A stretch of DNA of 64,000 nucleotides from positions 204,199-268,198 of the forward strand of contig NZ_RXOB02000022.1 of NCBI RefSeq assembly GCF_004143485.2, written 5' to 3'. The translations under genes were made by a program, and so were the position numbers. Below are positions 1 through 8,067 of this stretch, in pieces. This DNA comes from Halorussus amylolyticus. Its GTDB lineage: Archaea; Halobacteriota; Halobacteria; Halobacteriales; Haladaptataceae. Position 1 is the stretch's first letter; each line of letters begins with the position of its first letter. The notes beneath the pieces are model-generated. The model did not search any database, was not told the origin of the DNA, and saw only the letters and a list, made by a program, of their open reading frames with translations.

Positions 1-60
1 GCCTGATTTGATGTCGTTCCCGCACTCAGTCCCCGTCTCGAAATCAGTTCCTTTAAGCCG

Positions 61-110
61 ATGCTGTTAGTACCTTTCTAACAACAGCACTGATAGTATG
101 TTCCTACAAA
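61..110. promoter_or_regulatory. Upstream region of MMPL gene with inverted repeat
   Basis: The first 132 bases hold no gene. An inverted repeat, TGTTAG at 65-70 and CTAACA at 78-83 separated by 7 nt, lies about 50 nt upstream of the GTG start of the exporter gene, where an archaeal regulator could block or help the basal factors. The repeat is seen directly; operator function is inferred. The downstream TrmB-like regulator is one possible binder, but a TetR-type protein outside the window is equally possible. Confidence 0.35.
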
Positions 111-132
111 CAGCCACGCGGGGGGTCGCGAC

Positions 133-3100
133 GTGAGGGCGAGCGACCTCTTCGCGGCCGTCACCGACCACAGTCGCGCGGTAATCGTCCTGCTGCTCGT
201 CGCCACGCTGGTCATCGGCGCGGGCGCGGGACAGGTCGAACAGTCGTCGTCGCTCGACCAGTTCCAGAGCGACAGCACGGCCGCCGACAAGCTCGATTAC
301 GCCGACGAGAACTTCTCGTCGGGCCAGGAGAACACCACGACAGTCCAACTCATCATCCGCGACGACAACGTCCTCTCGCAGGGCGCGCTCGTGGAGTCGC
401 TCGAACTCCAGCAGGCGCTCCGGGCAAACGAGACGGTAAATCGGACGCTGACGAACGACACGCCGACCTCCGGCGTGGCGAACGTCGTCGCCATCGCGGC
501 GATTCAGCAGGAGCGCGCCGACGACCTTCAGCGGGAGGGCGCGGACCTCCAGCGCGAGCAGGCCCGCCTCAACGCCACACTCGGGAACCTCTCGGACATG
601 GTGAACGAGACCCGAGAGATTCAGCGCGAGTACGACCAACTGAATCGCTCGCGGGCGCAGGGGCAAGTAAACAATTCGACGTACGCCGAGCGGTCGAGCC
701 GACTCGACGAGCGCCGGGCCGCGATTCGCGACCGGGCCGCCGGGATGCTGACCGACGAGCAGGCCGTGCGCTTCGAGCGCCAACTCGCTCAGACGCGGAC
801 GCTCCAGCAACAGCTCGACGGCCTGAACGCCTCGCTCCAGCAGGGCGAAATCAACGAGACGACGTACCAGGAGCGCGCGGGCGAGGTTCAGACCGGGTTC
901 GAGCAGGTGTACGCGCAGGGCGTCCCCGGCGTCCTCCGCGGGGAGTTCGCCGAACTTGAGGACCGCGGCGAGCAGTTAGAACAGCAGCGCCAGCAGTTGC
1001 AGAACGGCTCTCAGCCCGGTCTCGAAGCGCAAGTCGAGCACCTCCGGTCGATGAACGACTCGGAGGTCGAGTCGGTCGTCGCCGACGTGCTCGGCGACGA
1101 CGGCGAGGGCGGCCAGTCGAGTCAGGCGTTCGCGTTCATGCCGACCTCCTACGAACCCGGAAGCGCGGAGGCCGACGCCACGATGATAGTCGTCTTCCAG
1201 ACCCAAGAGGGCGAGACCGTCGAAGGGATGGCGGGCGACCGACTCGTGGACTCTCAGAACGCGATGCAGGCGGTCGTCGAGGCGAACGCCGACCGCGACG
1301 TGCTCGTGTTCGGGTCGGGCATCATCACCGAGGAGACCGACCAGTCGATGACCGACAGCATCGCCATCGTCGGCCCGCTGGCGCTCCTGTTCGTGGTCGT
1401 GACCCTCCTCGTCGCGTACCGCGACCTGCTCGATATCGCGCTCGGCGTGCTGGGCATCTTCGCGACCCTGATAATCACCTTCGGCTTCATGGGATGGGCC
1501 GACATCACGTTCAACCAAATCTTCATCGCGGTGCCGGTCCTGCTCATCGGTCTCTCTATCGACTACGCGATTCACGTGTTCATGCGCCACCGCGAGGAGC
1601 GCGCGGAACACGACGGAGAGAGCGTCAGACAGGGGATGGCGGTCGCGCTCGCGAGCGTCGGGGTCGCGCTCGTGTGGGTCACCGCGACGACGGTCATCGG
1701 CTTCCTCTCGAACCTCGTCAGCCCCCTTCCGCCGATTCAGGACTTCGGCATCGTGAGTTCGGTCGGCATCCTCGCCGCGCTCGTGGTGTTCGGCGCGCTC
1801 ATCCCGGCGCTCAAGGTCGAAATCGACGGCTTCCTCGAAAGTCGCGGCTTCGACCGACGCAAGCGAGCGTTCGGCACCGGCGGCGGCGCGCTCGGGTCGT
1901 TCCTCTCGGTCGGCGCAGTCGCCGCCCGAAAGGCCCCGTTCGTCGTCATCGCGCTCACGCTCATCGTCTCCGCGGCCGGCGCGTACGGCGCGACCCAAGT
2001 CGATACCAGCTTCAGCCAAGAGGACTTCCTCGCCGAGGACCCGCCGGGGTGGATGGAGGACCTCCCCGAACCGTTCAAGCCGGGCGAGTACTCCGCGAAG
2101 GCCAACCTCGACTACGTGAACGACAATTTCCTCCGGGAGGACTCGGAGGCCCAGATACTGATAGAGCGCGACGTGGCGACGCCCCAGGCGCTCGACAGAA
2201 TCCGGCAGGCGACCGACGAGACCGCAGACACCGACGTGGCGGTCGTGCTGTCGAACGGCGAACCCCGAATCGAGAGTCCGCTGTCGGTGATGGAGGACGT
2301 GGCGGACCGCAACGAGTCGTTCAACGAGACGTTCGTCGCGGCCGACACCGACGGCGACGGCGTCCCCGACGAGAACGTCGAGGGCGTCTACGACAAACTG
2401 TTCGAAGTCGCGCCCGACGAGGCCGGGAACGTCATCCACCGCGAGGGCGGCGAGTACCGCGCGGTCCGGATGGTCGTCTCGGTGAAGGGCGGCGCATCGA
2501 CCGCCGACGTGACCGAACAGATGCGCGACGTGGCCGAGGTGGTAGACGGCGACGGCCTGACCGCGACCGCGACCGGCCAGCCAATCGTGTTCGAAATCGT
2601 CCAGCAACAGCTCCTCGAAACCGTCATCGAGAGCCTGCTCATCACGCTGGTCGCGGTGTTCGCGTTCCTGATGCTGACCTACCGGCTCACCCACGGAAGC
2701 GCGACCTTGGGCGCGATAACGCTGCTGCCCGTGGCGTTCAGCGTCTCGTGGATTCTCGGCACGATGTACCTGCTCGATATGCCGTTCAACGTCCTGACCG
2801 GGATGATTACGAGCCTCACGGTCGGACTCGGGGTGGCGTACAGCATCCACCTCAGCGAGCGGTTCAACCTCGAACTCGCCCGACGTGACACCGTGGACGC
2901 CGCGATGCGCACCAGCGTCACCGGCACCGGGGGCGCGCTCCTCGGGAGCGCGGCCACCACGGTCGGCGGATTCGGCGTGCTCTCGTTCGCCATCCTGCCC
3001 GCGCTCCAGCAGTTCGGCGTCATCACCGGCCTGACCATCGTGTACGCGTTCCTCGCGAGCGTGCTGGTCCTGCCGAGTCTGCTCGTGCTGTGGACCCGAT

Positions 3101-3309
3101 ACCTCGGTCCGGACCCCGGCGAGACGGCCAGCGCGGCCGCCGCGGTCGCGAACGGCGGGGCCGCGACCGGCGCGTCAGCGGGCGGCGAATCCGCGACCGA
3201 CGCCGCGGCGGCCGACGAGGCCGCGACCGACGACTCCGAGTGGGAGTTCGGAGCCGACATGGAGGACGAGTCGCCGAACCGAACCGACGCCCCGAACGAG
3301 GAGGACTGA
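133..3309 (+). CDS. MMPL/RND family transporter
   Basis: Large 1058-residue membrane exporter of the MMPL/RND superfamily, expected to move hydrophobic compounds or lipids out of the membrane using ion gradients. It has the duplicated RND layout: one N-terminal membrane helix (about 15-35), a large outside domain, a block of helices at about 405-580, a second lone helix near 601-620, a second outside domain and a last block at about 830-990. The first outside domain has a long Gln/Glu/Arg-rich coiled coil at about 130-305. The second carries a calcium-type loop, DTDGDGVPDENV, near residue 737. The C-tail is Ala/Asp-rich and probably cytoplasmic. Many N-x-S/T sequons suggest glycosylation. The start is GTG. 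The stop overlaps the next gene by one base, so the two form an operon. Substrate unknown. Confidence 0.9.
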   Translation: MRASDLFAAVTDHSRAVIVLLLVATLVIGAGAGQVEQSSSLDQFQSDSTAADKLDYADENFSSGQENTTTVQLIIRDDNVLSQGALVESLELQQALRANETVNRTLTNDTPTSGVANVVAIAAIQQERADDLQREGADLQREQARLNATLGNLSDMVNETREIQREYDQLNRSRAQGQVNNSTYAERSSRLDERRAAIRDRAAGMLTDEQAVRFERQLAQTRTLQQQLDGLNASLQQGEINETTYQERAGEVQTGFEQVYAQGVPGVLRGEFAELEDRGEQLEQQRQQLQNGSQPGLEAQVEHLRSMNDSEVESVVADVLGDDGEGGQSSQAFAFMPTSYEPGSAEADATMIVVFQTQEGETVEGMAGDRLVDSQNAMQAVVEANADRDVLVFGSGIITEETDQSMTDSIAIVGPLALLFVVVTLLVAYRDLLDIALGVLGIFATLIITFGFMGWADITFNQIFIAVPVLLIGLSIDYAIHVFMRHREERAEHDGESVRQGMAVALASVGVALVWVTATTVIGFLSNLVSPLPPIQDFGIVSSVGILAALVVFGALIPALKVEIDGFLESRGFDRRKRAFGTGGGALGSFLSVGAVAARKAPFVVIALTLIVSAAGAYGATQVDTSFSQEDFLAEDPPGWMEDLPEPFKPGEYSAKANLDYVNDNFLREDSEAQILIERDVATPQALDRIRQATDETADTDVAVVLSNGEPRIESPLSVMEDVADRNESFNETFVAADTDGDGVPDENVEGVYDKLFEVAPDEAGNVIHREGGEYRAVRMVVSVKGGASTADVTEQMRDVAEVVDGDGLTATATGQPIVFEIVQQQLLETVIESLLITLVAVFAFLMLTYRLTHGSATLGAITLLPVAFSVSWILGTMYLLDMPFNVLTGMITSLTVGLGVAYSIHLSERFNLELARRDTVDAAMRTSVTGTGGALLGSAATTVGGFGVLSFAILPALQQFGVITGLTIVYAFLASVLVLPSLLVLWTRYLGPDPGETASAAAAVANGGAATGASAGGESATDAAAADEAATDDSEWEFGADMEDESPNRTDAPNEED

Positions 3310-4091
3310 TGAGCGGAGACGACCAGATGGACGAGGACGACGCCATCGGCGCCCTCGAAGACCTCGGCCTGTCGAACTACGAGGCGAAGGTGTTCGCGGC
3401 GCTCCAGCGCCTCGGCACGGGCACCGCCCGCGACGTGCATCGCGTGACCGACGTGCCGCGGTCGCAGGTGTACGGCGCTGCCGAGTCGCTCCAGGACCGC
3501 GGTCTCGTGGAGGTCCAGCAGTCCACGCCCATCCAGTACCGACCGGTCAGCCTCGACGCCGCCCGGACCCACCTCCGGGGGGAGTTCGAGCGCACCCAAT
3601 CGCAGGCGTTCGACTACCTCGAAACCGCGCGCAAACAGCGCGCCGACGCCGACGAGCGCCGCGAGGACATCTGGACGGTCCACGGACAGGCGAGCATCGA
3701 CGGCCGCGTCGAGCAACTGCTCGGAGACGCCGAGCGCCGAATCGTCTTCGCGGTCGGTGAGGCGGCGGGCGGACTCGACGCCGACATCGCCGACCGACTC
3801 CGCGAGCGCGCCGACGCGGGCGTCGAAGTGGTCGTCATCGGCCCGTTCCACGAGGCGTTCGCCGACAGCGAGGTGGCGGTCCACGAACTCCCGGTCGAGC
3901 ATCCCCACGCCGACGACCCGGTAGGGCGAGTCGTCGTGGTAGACGGCGAGACGATTCTGCTGAGCGTCCGCGACGAGCGCGGCGCGTCGGAGTTGGCCGA
4001 GGAGACCGCCATCTGGTCGTCGAAGACCGGTATCGCCGCGGTCCTCATCCAACTCATCGACGGCGGACTCGGCGAAGCGGTGTCGGTCTAA
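3309..4091 (+). CDS. TrmB family transcriptional regulator
   Basis: 260-residue regulator. Residues about 10-75 form a winged helix-turn-helix typical of TrmB (LGLSNYEAKVFAAL, then SQVYGAAESLQDRGLVEV), followed by a short coiled coil and a C-terminal alpha/beta domain that probably senses a ligand. The ATG at 3309 is used because it overlaps the stop of the exporter gene (TGATG); the reading frame is open further upstream, but only as a shadow inside the exporter's C-tail. Co-transcription with the exporter suggests local control of export. TrmB proteins often sense sugars, but the ligand here is unknown. Confidence 0.85.
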   Translation: MSGDDQMDEDDAIGALEDLGLSNYEAKVFAALQRLGTGTARDVHRVTDVPRSQVYGAAESLQDRGLVEVQQSTPIQYRPVSLDAARTHLRGEFERTQSQAFDYLETARKQRADADERREDIWTVHGQASIDGRVEQLLGDAERRIVFAVGEAAGGLDADIADRLRERADAGVEVVVIGPFHEAFADSEVAVHELPVEHPHADDPVGRVVVVDGETILLSVRDERGASELAEETAIWSSKTGIAAVLIQLIDGGLGEAVSV

Positions 4092-4151
4092 GCAGACCGA
4101 ACAGTCTCCGGTCCCCCGACAGTTTTCCCGGTCGGCGTCGTATCTCGGCGC

Positions 4152-5165
4152 ATGTCGCGGTACGCTGTCGAGGCGCTCGACGACGCCCTCGACGCGACGA
4201 AGGCGCTGTTGACTCCGATAGACGCGCGCCAGTGGCTTCGCCTCGCGCTCGTCGTGTTCTTCCTCGGCGGAGCGGGCGGGGGCGCGCCGTCGGCGAGCGT
4301 CGGGAGTTCGACCGGCGGTCCCACGATTACCGCGCCCGGACCGCCGAGAAACGGTGTCAGACTCCCGTTCTCGCCCGAGGAGGCGGCGTCCATCGCGTTC
4401 GGCGCTCTCGCGGTCGGACTCGCGCTCGGCGTGGCGTACGTGCTGGTCGCGTCGGTGATGGAGTTCGTGTTCGTGGAGTCACTTCGCCGCCAACACGTCC
4501 GGATTCGCCGGTACGCCGACCAGCACCTCGGACGCGGACTTCGGCTGTTCGGCTTTCGAATCGCGCTCAGCCTGCTGGTGGTAGTGCCCGCTGGCGGGGT
4601 GGTCCTCGCCGTGCTGTCGGCCGTCGGCGGCGAACCGCGGGTGTCGGTCGGCCTGCTCGCGGTGTTCGTCCCGCTGTTCATCGTTTTGGGAACGCTCGTC
4701 GCGTTCATCGACGTGTTCACGACCCACTTCGTCGTTCCCGTCATGGTAGGGCAGAACGTCGGCGTCGTCTCCGGATGGCGGCGTTTCTGGCCGACGCTGA
4801 TACGCGAGTGGCCCGAGTACGGCGTCTACGCCCTCGTCAGAATCGTCCTCGGGGTCGCGGTCGGCGTCGCGGCGTCGGTGGTCGGGGCGGTCGTCGGCGC
4901 GGTCGTTCTCGTCCCCATCGCGGTGGTCGGCGCGCTGACGGTCCCGACGTTCGGGAGTCTGCCCGCGCTCCTCTCGAATCCGGTCGCGTTCGGCGTCGGT
5001 ATCGCAATCCTGCTCGGCTACGCGGTCGTCACGACCGCGCTGACGGCGGTCGTTCTCGTGCCGATTCAGACGTACGTCCGGTACCATGCCCTGCTCGTCC
5101 TCGGCGACACGAACCGGGAGTTCGACCTGATTCCGGAACTCAGACGCGAGATACGCGCGGGGTGA
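4152..5165 (+). CDS. Polytopic membrane protein (haloarchaeal DUF7544-like)
   Basis: 337-residue integral membrane protein with about six hydrophobic segments. The first is near residues 29-45, followed by a Gly/Ser/Pro-rich outside loop, and a long cluster lies in the C-terminal half with Val/Ala-rich helices. The N-terminal pattern (YAVEALDDALDATKALL followed by an Arg-Gln-Trp helix start) is familiar from a haloarchaeal-only family that I recall as DUF7544; the number was not checked. No catalytic motif is visible. It stands alone on the plus strand, separated from the minus-strand block by a strong hairpin. Function unknown. Confidence 0.75.
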   Translation: MSRYAVEALDDALDATKALLTPIDARQWLRLALVVFFLGGAGGGAPSASVGSSTGGPTITAPGPPRNGVRLPFSPEEAASIAFGALAVGLALGVAYVLVASVMEFVFVESLRRQHVRIRRYADQHLGRGLRLFGFRIALSLLVVVPAGGVVLAVLSAVGGEPRVSVGLLAVFVPLFIVLGTLVAFIDVFTTHFVVPVMVGQNVGVVSGWRRFWPTLIREWPEYGVYALVRIVLGVAVGVAASVVGAVVGAVVLVPIAVVGALTVPTFGSLPALLSNPVAFGVGIAILLGYAVVTTALTAVVLVPIQTYVRYHALLVLGDTNREFDLIPELRREIRAG

Positions 5166-5191
5166 CGCTCGCTGTCCGCGAGCGTCACCCC
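5159..5191. terminator. Convergent hairpin terminator
   Basis: Perfect 14-bp inverted repeat (GGGGTGACGCTCGC, 5-nt loop, complement) starting inside the last codons of the plus-strand membrane gene and lying before the end of the convergent minus-strand gene. Its position between two converging genes suits a bidirectional terminator or RNA 3' end. There is no T-run on either side, so archaeal termination here is inferred. Confidence 0.55.
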
Positions 5192-5219
5192 GGCGGAGAA
5201 AATCGGGCTTGCGAGAAAA

Positions 5220-6008
5220 TCAGGCCCGCGAACAGAGGTGGCGACGGACCGCGCGCTGGCAGTCGGCGAGGAGCGAATCGAGTCGCGCGATGTCGGCCAG
5301 CAGGGGGTGTCCATCCGCGAAGTCGTCGTAGAGCAAATCGAGCAGTTCGCGGGCCCGAACGCCGGTCGGGCCGTCGCGGTGGGTTCCCCGGAGGTCGGCC
5401 TGTCGGTCGCGCGCGAGTTCGTCGCACGTCGCGCGAAACGCCGCGAGGCGGTCGTGGCGGGCGCGAAGCCCGTCGAATCCGAGGTCCGAGAGCGGCGTGT
5501 CGTCGGCGTCGGCGACCCACTCGGTCATCTCGTCGAGTCGGTCGGCCGCGCTCGCGAGTCGGTCGCGCTCGGTCCCGATGGCGTCGGCGAGCAGGCGACA
5601 CTCAGCGCGGCGCTCGCCGATACGCGAGACCAACCGCGCCTTGAGTTCGGGCGCGAACCCCGCCCCCGCCGACGAGAGCGCGGTCGCGAGGTCGGGCGAT
5701 AGCTCGTCGGCCATCGCGGCCCGCGCGGAATCGGTCTCGACGCGCGGGAGGACCGTCGCCGCGAACGCCTCGCGGACGGCTTTTGTTCCGCCCGCGTCGG
5801 TCGGCCCGCCCTTTCCGGACAGCACCGCGAGCGCGCCGCCCGGCGCGCTCGCGGTCGCAGCGGACGCGCTCGCGCGGCCCACGGGGGTCGCGGAAATCGC
5901 TCGGACGCGCTCGTCGAACGCGTCGAACGCGTCGGCTTTCGCCTCGATTCGGTCGCGCTCGGCGTCGGCGCGCTCGATTGCGGCGTGGGTCCGGAGTTCG
6001 ACGGTCAT
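5220..6008 (-). CDS. Hypothetical haloarchaeal alpha-helical protein (DUF7260-like)
   Basis: 262-residue soluble protein, almost wholly alpha-helical and rich in Ala, Arg, Asp and Glu. The N-terminus (IERADAERDRIEAKADAFDA) is coiled-coil-like, the middle has a Gly/Ala/Ser-rich stretch, and the C-terminus contains helices ending in HLCSRA. The pattern recalls a halophile-specific family that I remember as DUF7260, unverified. The chosen ATG (6006-6008) overlaps the stop of the upstream gene by 4 bp, so both are translated from one mRNA. That mRNA would fall under the two iron-box-like sites upstream of the first gene. No enzyme motif seen. Confidence 0.7.
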   Translation of the reverse strand: MTVELRTHAAIERADAERDRIEAKADAFDAFDERVRAISATPVGRASASAATASAPGGALAVLSGKGGPTDAGGTKAVREAFAATVLPRVETDSARAAMADELSPDLATALSSAGAGFAPELKARLVSRIGERRAECRLLADAIGTERDRLASAADRLDEMTEWVADADDTPLSDLGFDGLRARHDRLAAFRATCDELARDRQADLRGTHRDGPTGVRARELLDLLYDDFADGHPLLADIARLDSLLADCQRAVRRHLCSRA

Positions 6009-6463
6009 AGCTTGGCGTCGAGTTGGCGTGCAATCGCGTCGTCGTCGAGCGGTTCGCCGTCGTGGCTCACGTGGACCAGCGGGGCGTTGTCCATCCGGAG
6101 CCACTCGGTCTCGTGGTCGCCCGAGAGCGTCACCGACCGCGACGTTCGGGGCAGGCCGTTCGCCCGGTGGCCCGCAGTTCGCTCGCGGGTCGAGACAAGC
6201 GTGGGCGCGTCGGCGTCTGCTCCGTCCTCGGCTTCGTAGACCACGAACCGATGGGTGGGGAGACCGGAGTCGGTTTCGCGGAGGCGGTCGCGATAGGCGC
6301 GCGCGAGGTCGGCGGCCTCGCGCGCCGCGCCCTCCGTGGGAAAGCGCCGGGCCGAGAGCGGCGTCGGGCGTCGATTCGTCTCGGCGCACGCGACGTAGAA
6401 CGCGCCGTCCGAGGCAGCGAGCGCGTCGATTTCGTGACGGAGGTGGTCGAGGGAGTCGGCCAT
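6005..6463 (-). CDS. Haloarchaeal small protein, first gene of iron-box operon (DUF7552-like)
   Basis: 152-residue soluble protein. The N-terminal half has a conserved core: a helix with DSLDHLRHEIDAL, then FYVACAETNRRPTPL with a Cys-Ala pair, then an Ala/Arg-rich helix. The C-terminal half carries ETEWLRMDNAPLVHV and ends in a short helix. It is a clear paralogue of the protein at 6561-7022 (same motifs FYVACA-T-RRP, EW-RM--AP, DGEPLDD). I recall such proteins as DUF7552, unverified. Function unknown. The start codon sits 3 nt from two DtxR-type palindromes, implying metal-responsive control. The stop overlaps the start of the next gene in the operon. Confidence 0.75.
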   Translation of the reverse strand: MADSLDHLRHEIDALAASDGAFYVACAETNRRPTPLSARRFPTEGAAREAADLARAYRDRLRETDSGLPTHRFVVYEAEDGADADAPTLVSTRERTAGHRANGLPRTSRSVTLSGDHETEWLRMDNAPLVHVSHDGEPLDDDAIARQLDAKL

Positions 6464-6466
6464 GAT

Positions 6467-6501
6467 TTAGGCTTGCCTAATCCTATTTAGGACAGCCTAA
6501 A
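6467..6501 (-). promoter_or_regulatory. Two DtxR/IdeR-like iron boxes in promoter
   Basis: Two related palindromes lie immediately upstream of the minus-strand start at 6463. Box 1 is TTAGGCTTGCCTAA (6467-6480); box 2 is TTTAGGACAGCCTAAA (6486-6501). Their centres are 20 bp apart, about two helical turns, and both overlap the AT-rich promoter. The half-site TTAGG/CCTAA matches the well-known DtxR/IdeR iron-box consensus, and haloarchaea have DtxR-family iron regulators (Idr, SirR). The sequence is seen directly; binding by such a repressor is inferred. Confidence 0.7.
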
Positions 6502-6560
6502 ATAGGTTGCGGATGCGGCGTGGTGTCACGCGGACTCGATTCGTGACGGAAGCCCGATTC

Positions 6561-7022
6561 TCACACCTGTGCGTTGAGTTGGAGCGCGATTGCGGCGTCG
6601 TCGAGCGGTTCGCCGTCGCGTGCAATGCGGACGATTGGCGCGCCCTCCATCCGAATCCACTCACGGTCGGTCGCGCCGGTGAGGACCGCCGATTTCCTGG
6701 GACGTGAGTTGCGGCGCGGTCGATAGCGCGCGATTCGCTCGCGGACGCTCGACGCCTTCGACACGTCGAGTGTGGGCACGTCGCCGATGTCCTCGTAGAC
6801 CGCGAGGCGGCGCTCGTCGAGGTACGGGTCCACCTCGCGAAGCGCCTCGCGATACTCGCGCGCGAGGTCGGCCGCGCGCTCGGCGTCGTCGGGCGAGCCG
6901 AAGGACGTGCCCTTCAGCGGGACCGGACGCCTGCCGGTGTCGGCGCACGCGACGTAGAAATCGCCGTCGGGAGCGGCGAGGTCGTCGATTCGGTCGTGGA
7001 GGTGGTCGAGGGAGTCGGTCAT
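6561..7022 (-). CDS. Haloarchaeal small protein, tandem paralogue (DUF7552-like)
   Basis: 153-residue soluble protein, tandem paralogue of the 6005-6463 product. Shared signatures are DSLDHLHDRIDDLA at the N-terminus, FYVACADTGRRPVPL, a helix with DLAREYREAL, and near the C-terminus EWIRMEGAPIVRI and DGEPLDDAAIALQLNA. The two copies are separated by about 95 bp, which hold the iron boxes of the downstream copy; no such palindrome precedes this copy. That suggests the duplicates have diverged in regulation. No catalytic motif; function unknown. Confidence 0.72.
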   Translation of the reverse strand: MTDSLDHLHDRIDDLAAPDGDFYVACADTGRRPVPLKGTSFGSPDDAERAADLAREYREALREVDPYLDERRLAVYEDIGDVPTLDVSKASSVRERIARYRPRRNSRPRKSAVLTGATDREWIRMEGAPIVRIARDGEPLDDAAIALQLNAQV

Positions 7023-7108
7023 GGGGGTCGGCTATTGGACCGCAGACCGACTCCTAAGTCATTTCGGAATCGCCGCGAGAGAGTCGGTGCGCGATTTCAG
7101 CCCCCGAA

Positions 7109-7501
7109 CTACTCGGTGTACTCCCCGACCAGCCCCGCCAACTCCGCCTTCTCGACCTGTCCCTCGATTCGCTCGACGCGCTCGCCGCCCGCGTACACGT
7201 CGAACGTCGGGGTCCCCTCGACGCCCTGTTCGAGCGCCAGTTTCTGGTGGTGAACCACGTTCACCTTCGCGACCGCGGCGAACGTCTCGCGCGCGACCGA
7301 CTCCACGACGGGGTGGAGGCGCTGGCCCGCGCCGCCCCGGGCGTAGTAGTGGACCAACACCACGTCGTGAGCCGCGACGGTCTTCTCGAAGTTCCGGGAC
7401 CCATCGACGTACACCGGCGAGGGCGGTGCGCCCAATCCGTGGTCCTGCACCAGCGCGCGCTTCTTGCGCTCGCGTACCTCGGCGAGGTCCTCGTCGTCCA
7501 T
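7109..7501 (-). CDS. Thioredoxin-fold protein lacking CxxC
   Basis: 130-residue thioredoxin-like protein. An N-terminal charged helix is followed by VVLVHYYARGGAGQRLHPVV, where the usual WCGPC is replaced by ARGGAGQ, then a buried strand VAKVNVV and the cis-proline loop GVEGTPTFDVYAGG. The fold is supported by order and spacing, but without the two cysteines it cannot act as a disulfide reductase, so a binding or chaperone role is more likely. The ATG at 7501 is the first start that gives a normal length. Family-1 repeat material lies upstream. Confidence 0.75.
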   Translation of the reverse strand: MDDEDLAEVRERKKRALVQDHGLGAPPSPVYVDGSRNFEKTVAAHDVVLVHYYARGGAGQRLHPVVESVARETFAAVAKVNVVHHQKLALEQGVEGTPTFDVYAGGERVERIEGQVEKAELAGLVGEYTE

Positions 7502-7650
7502 GGTACTCGGCGGTTTTGCGTGGGGTGACTTAATTTTACGCCCTCGATTATCGGGAAGGCGTTTGCGATAGTTGGATGTTCGAGTCTGTACAACTGCCGT
7601 GATTGTTGCTCGCCCGCCTCCAACTGCGGACCGTAGAATCGAGAACAGCC

Positions 7651-7825
7651 AGAAAGCCCCCGCCCGGTCGCTTTGAAACGCAGACAACGGAAGAGCCGCG
7701 AACACTTCGAAAGCCCCCGCCCGGTCGCGGTCGCTCAGCGACATATTCGGCGCAAACCGCGCGCCGAATAGAGGTCGCTGAGACGACCACGTAAACGCGA
7801 CCGGGCGGCCCCTTTCAGTCCCACC
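7651..7825 (-). repeat. Family-1 structured intergenic element, copy 1
   Basis: Dispersed element with sense on the minus strand. Sense order: GGGACTGAAAGGGG, arm CCGCCCGGTCGCG (plus-strand 7796-7808), a second stem containing TCAGCGAC, a terminal 10-bp stem TATTCGGCGC (7744-7753 with 7761-7770, 7-nt loop), the returning second stem GTCGCTGA, and the returning arm CGCGACCGGGCGG (plus-strand 7717-7729) followed by GGGCTTTC. A second half-copy of the closing arm is at 7654-7672. Together this is one long hairpin. It fills most of the 566-bp gap between the helicase and thioredoxin-like genes. Short reading frames in it give Ser/Asp/Arg-rich strings and are not taken as genes. Confidence 0.75.
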
Positions 7826-7835
7826 CTCGTTGAAG

Positions 7836-8055
7836 GTGTCACCGGCTGATTTCCCGGTGGACTGTGCCACCGGCCGTTTCCGGCGGCTGTGTCACCGGCC
7901 GTTTTCTGGTGGACTGTGCCACCGGCCGTTTCCGGCGGCTGTGTCACCGGCCGTTTTCTGGTGGACTGTGCCACCGGCCGTTTCCGGCGGCTGTGTCACC
8001 GGCTGATTTCCCGGTGGACTGTGCCACCGGCCGTTTCCGGTGGAACGTGTCACCG
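7836..8055. repeat. Array of eight 25-28 bp hairpin units
   Basis: Tandem array of eight units plus a partial ninth, alternating GTGTCACCGG... and GTGCCACCGG... types, so the higher-order period is 52-53 bp (four composite copies). Each unit contains CACCGG then a short spacer then CCGGTG or CCGGCG, so each can fold as a small hairpin. The units have no spacers and unequal lengths (25, 26, 27, 28). The array starts right after the helicase stop codon, so it would form the 3' end of that transcript. Two units of the same type precede family-1 copy 2 at 15350-15408. Confidence 0.85.
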
Positions 8056-8067
8056 AGCTATGCCCTG

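Noticed and set aside
976..2850. 624-residue minus-strand reading frame across the exporter gene
   Set aside because: It is the antisense shadow of a clear MMPL gene; its His/Arg/Asp-rich composition is typical of GC-rich shadow frames.
7836..8055. CRISPR array
   Set aside because: The units are contiguous hairpin repeats with no unique spacers, unequal length, and no cas genes nearby.
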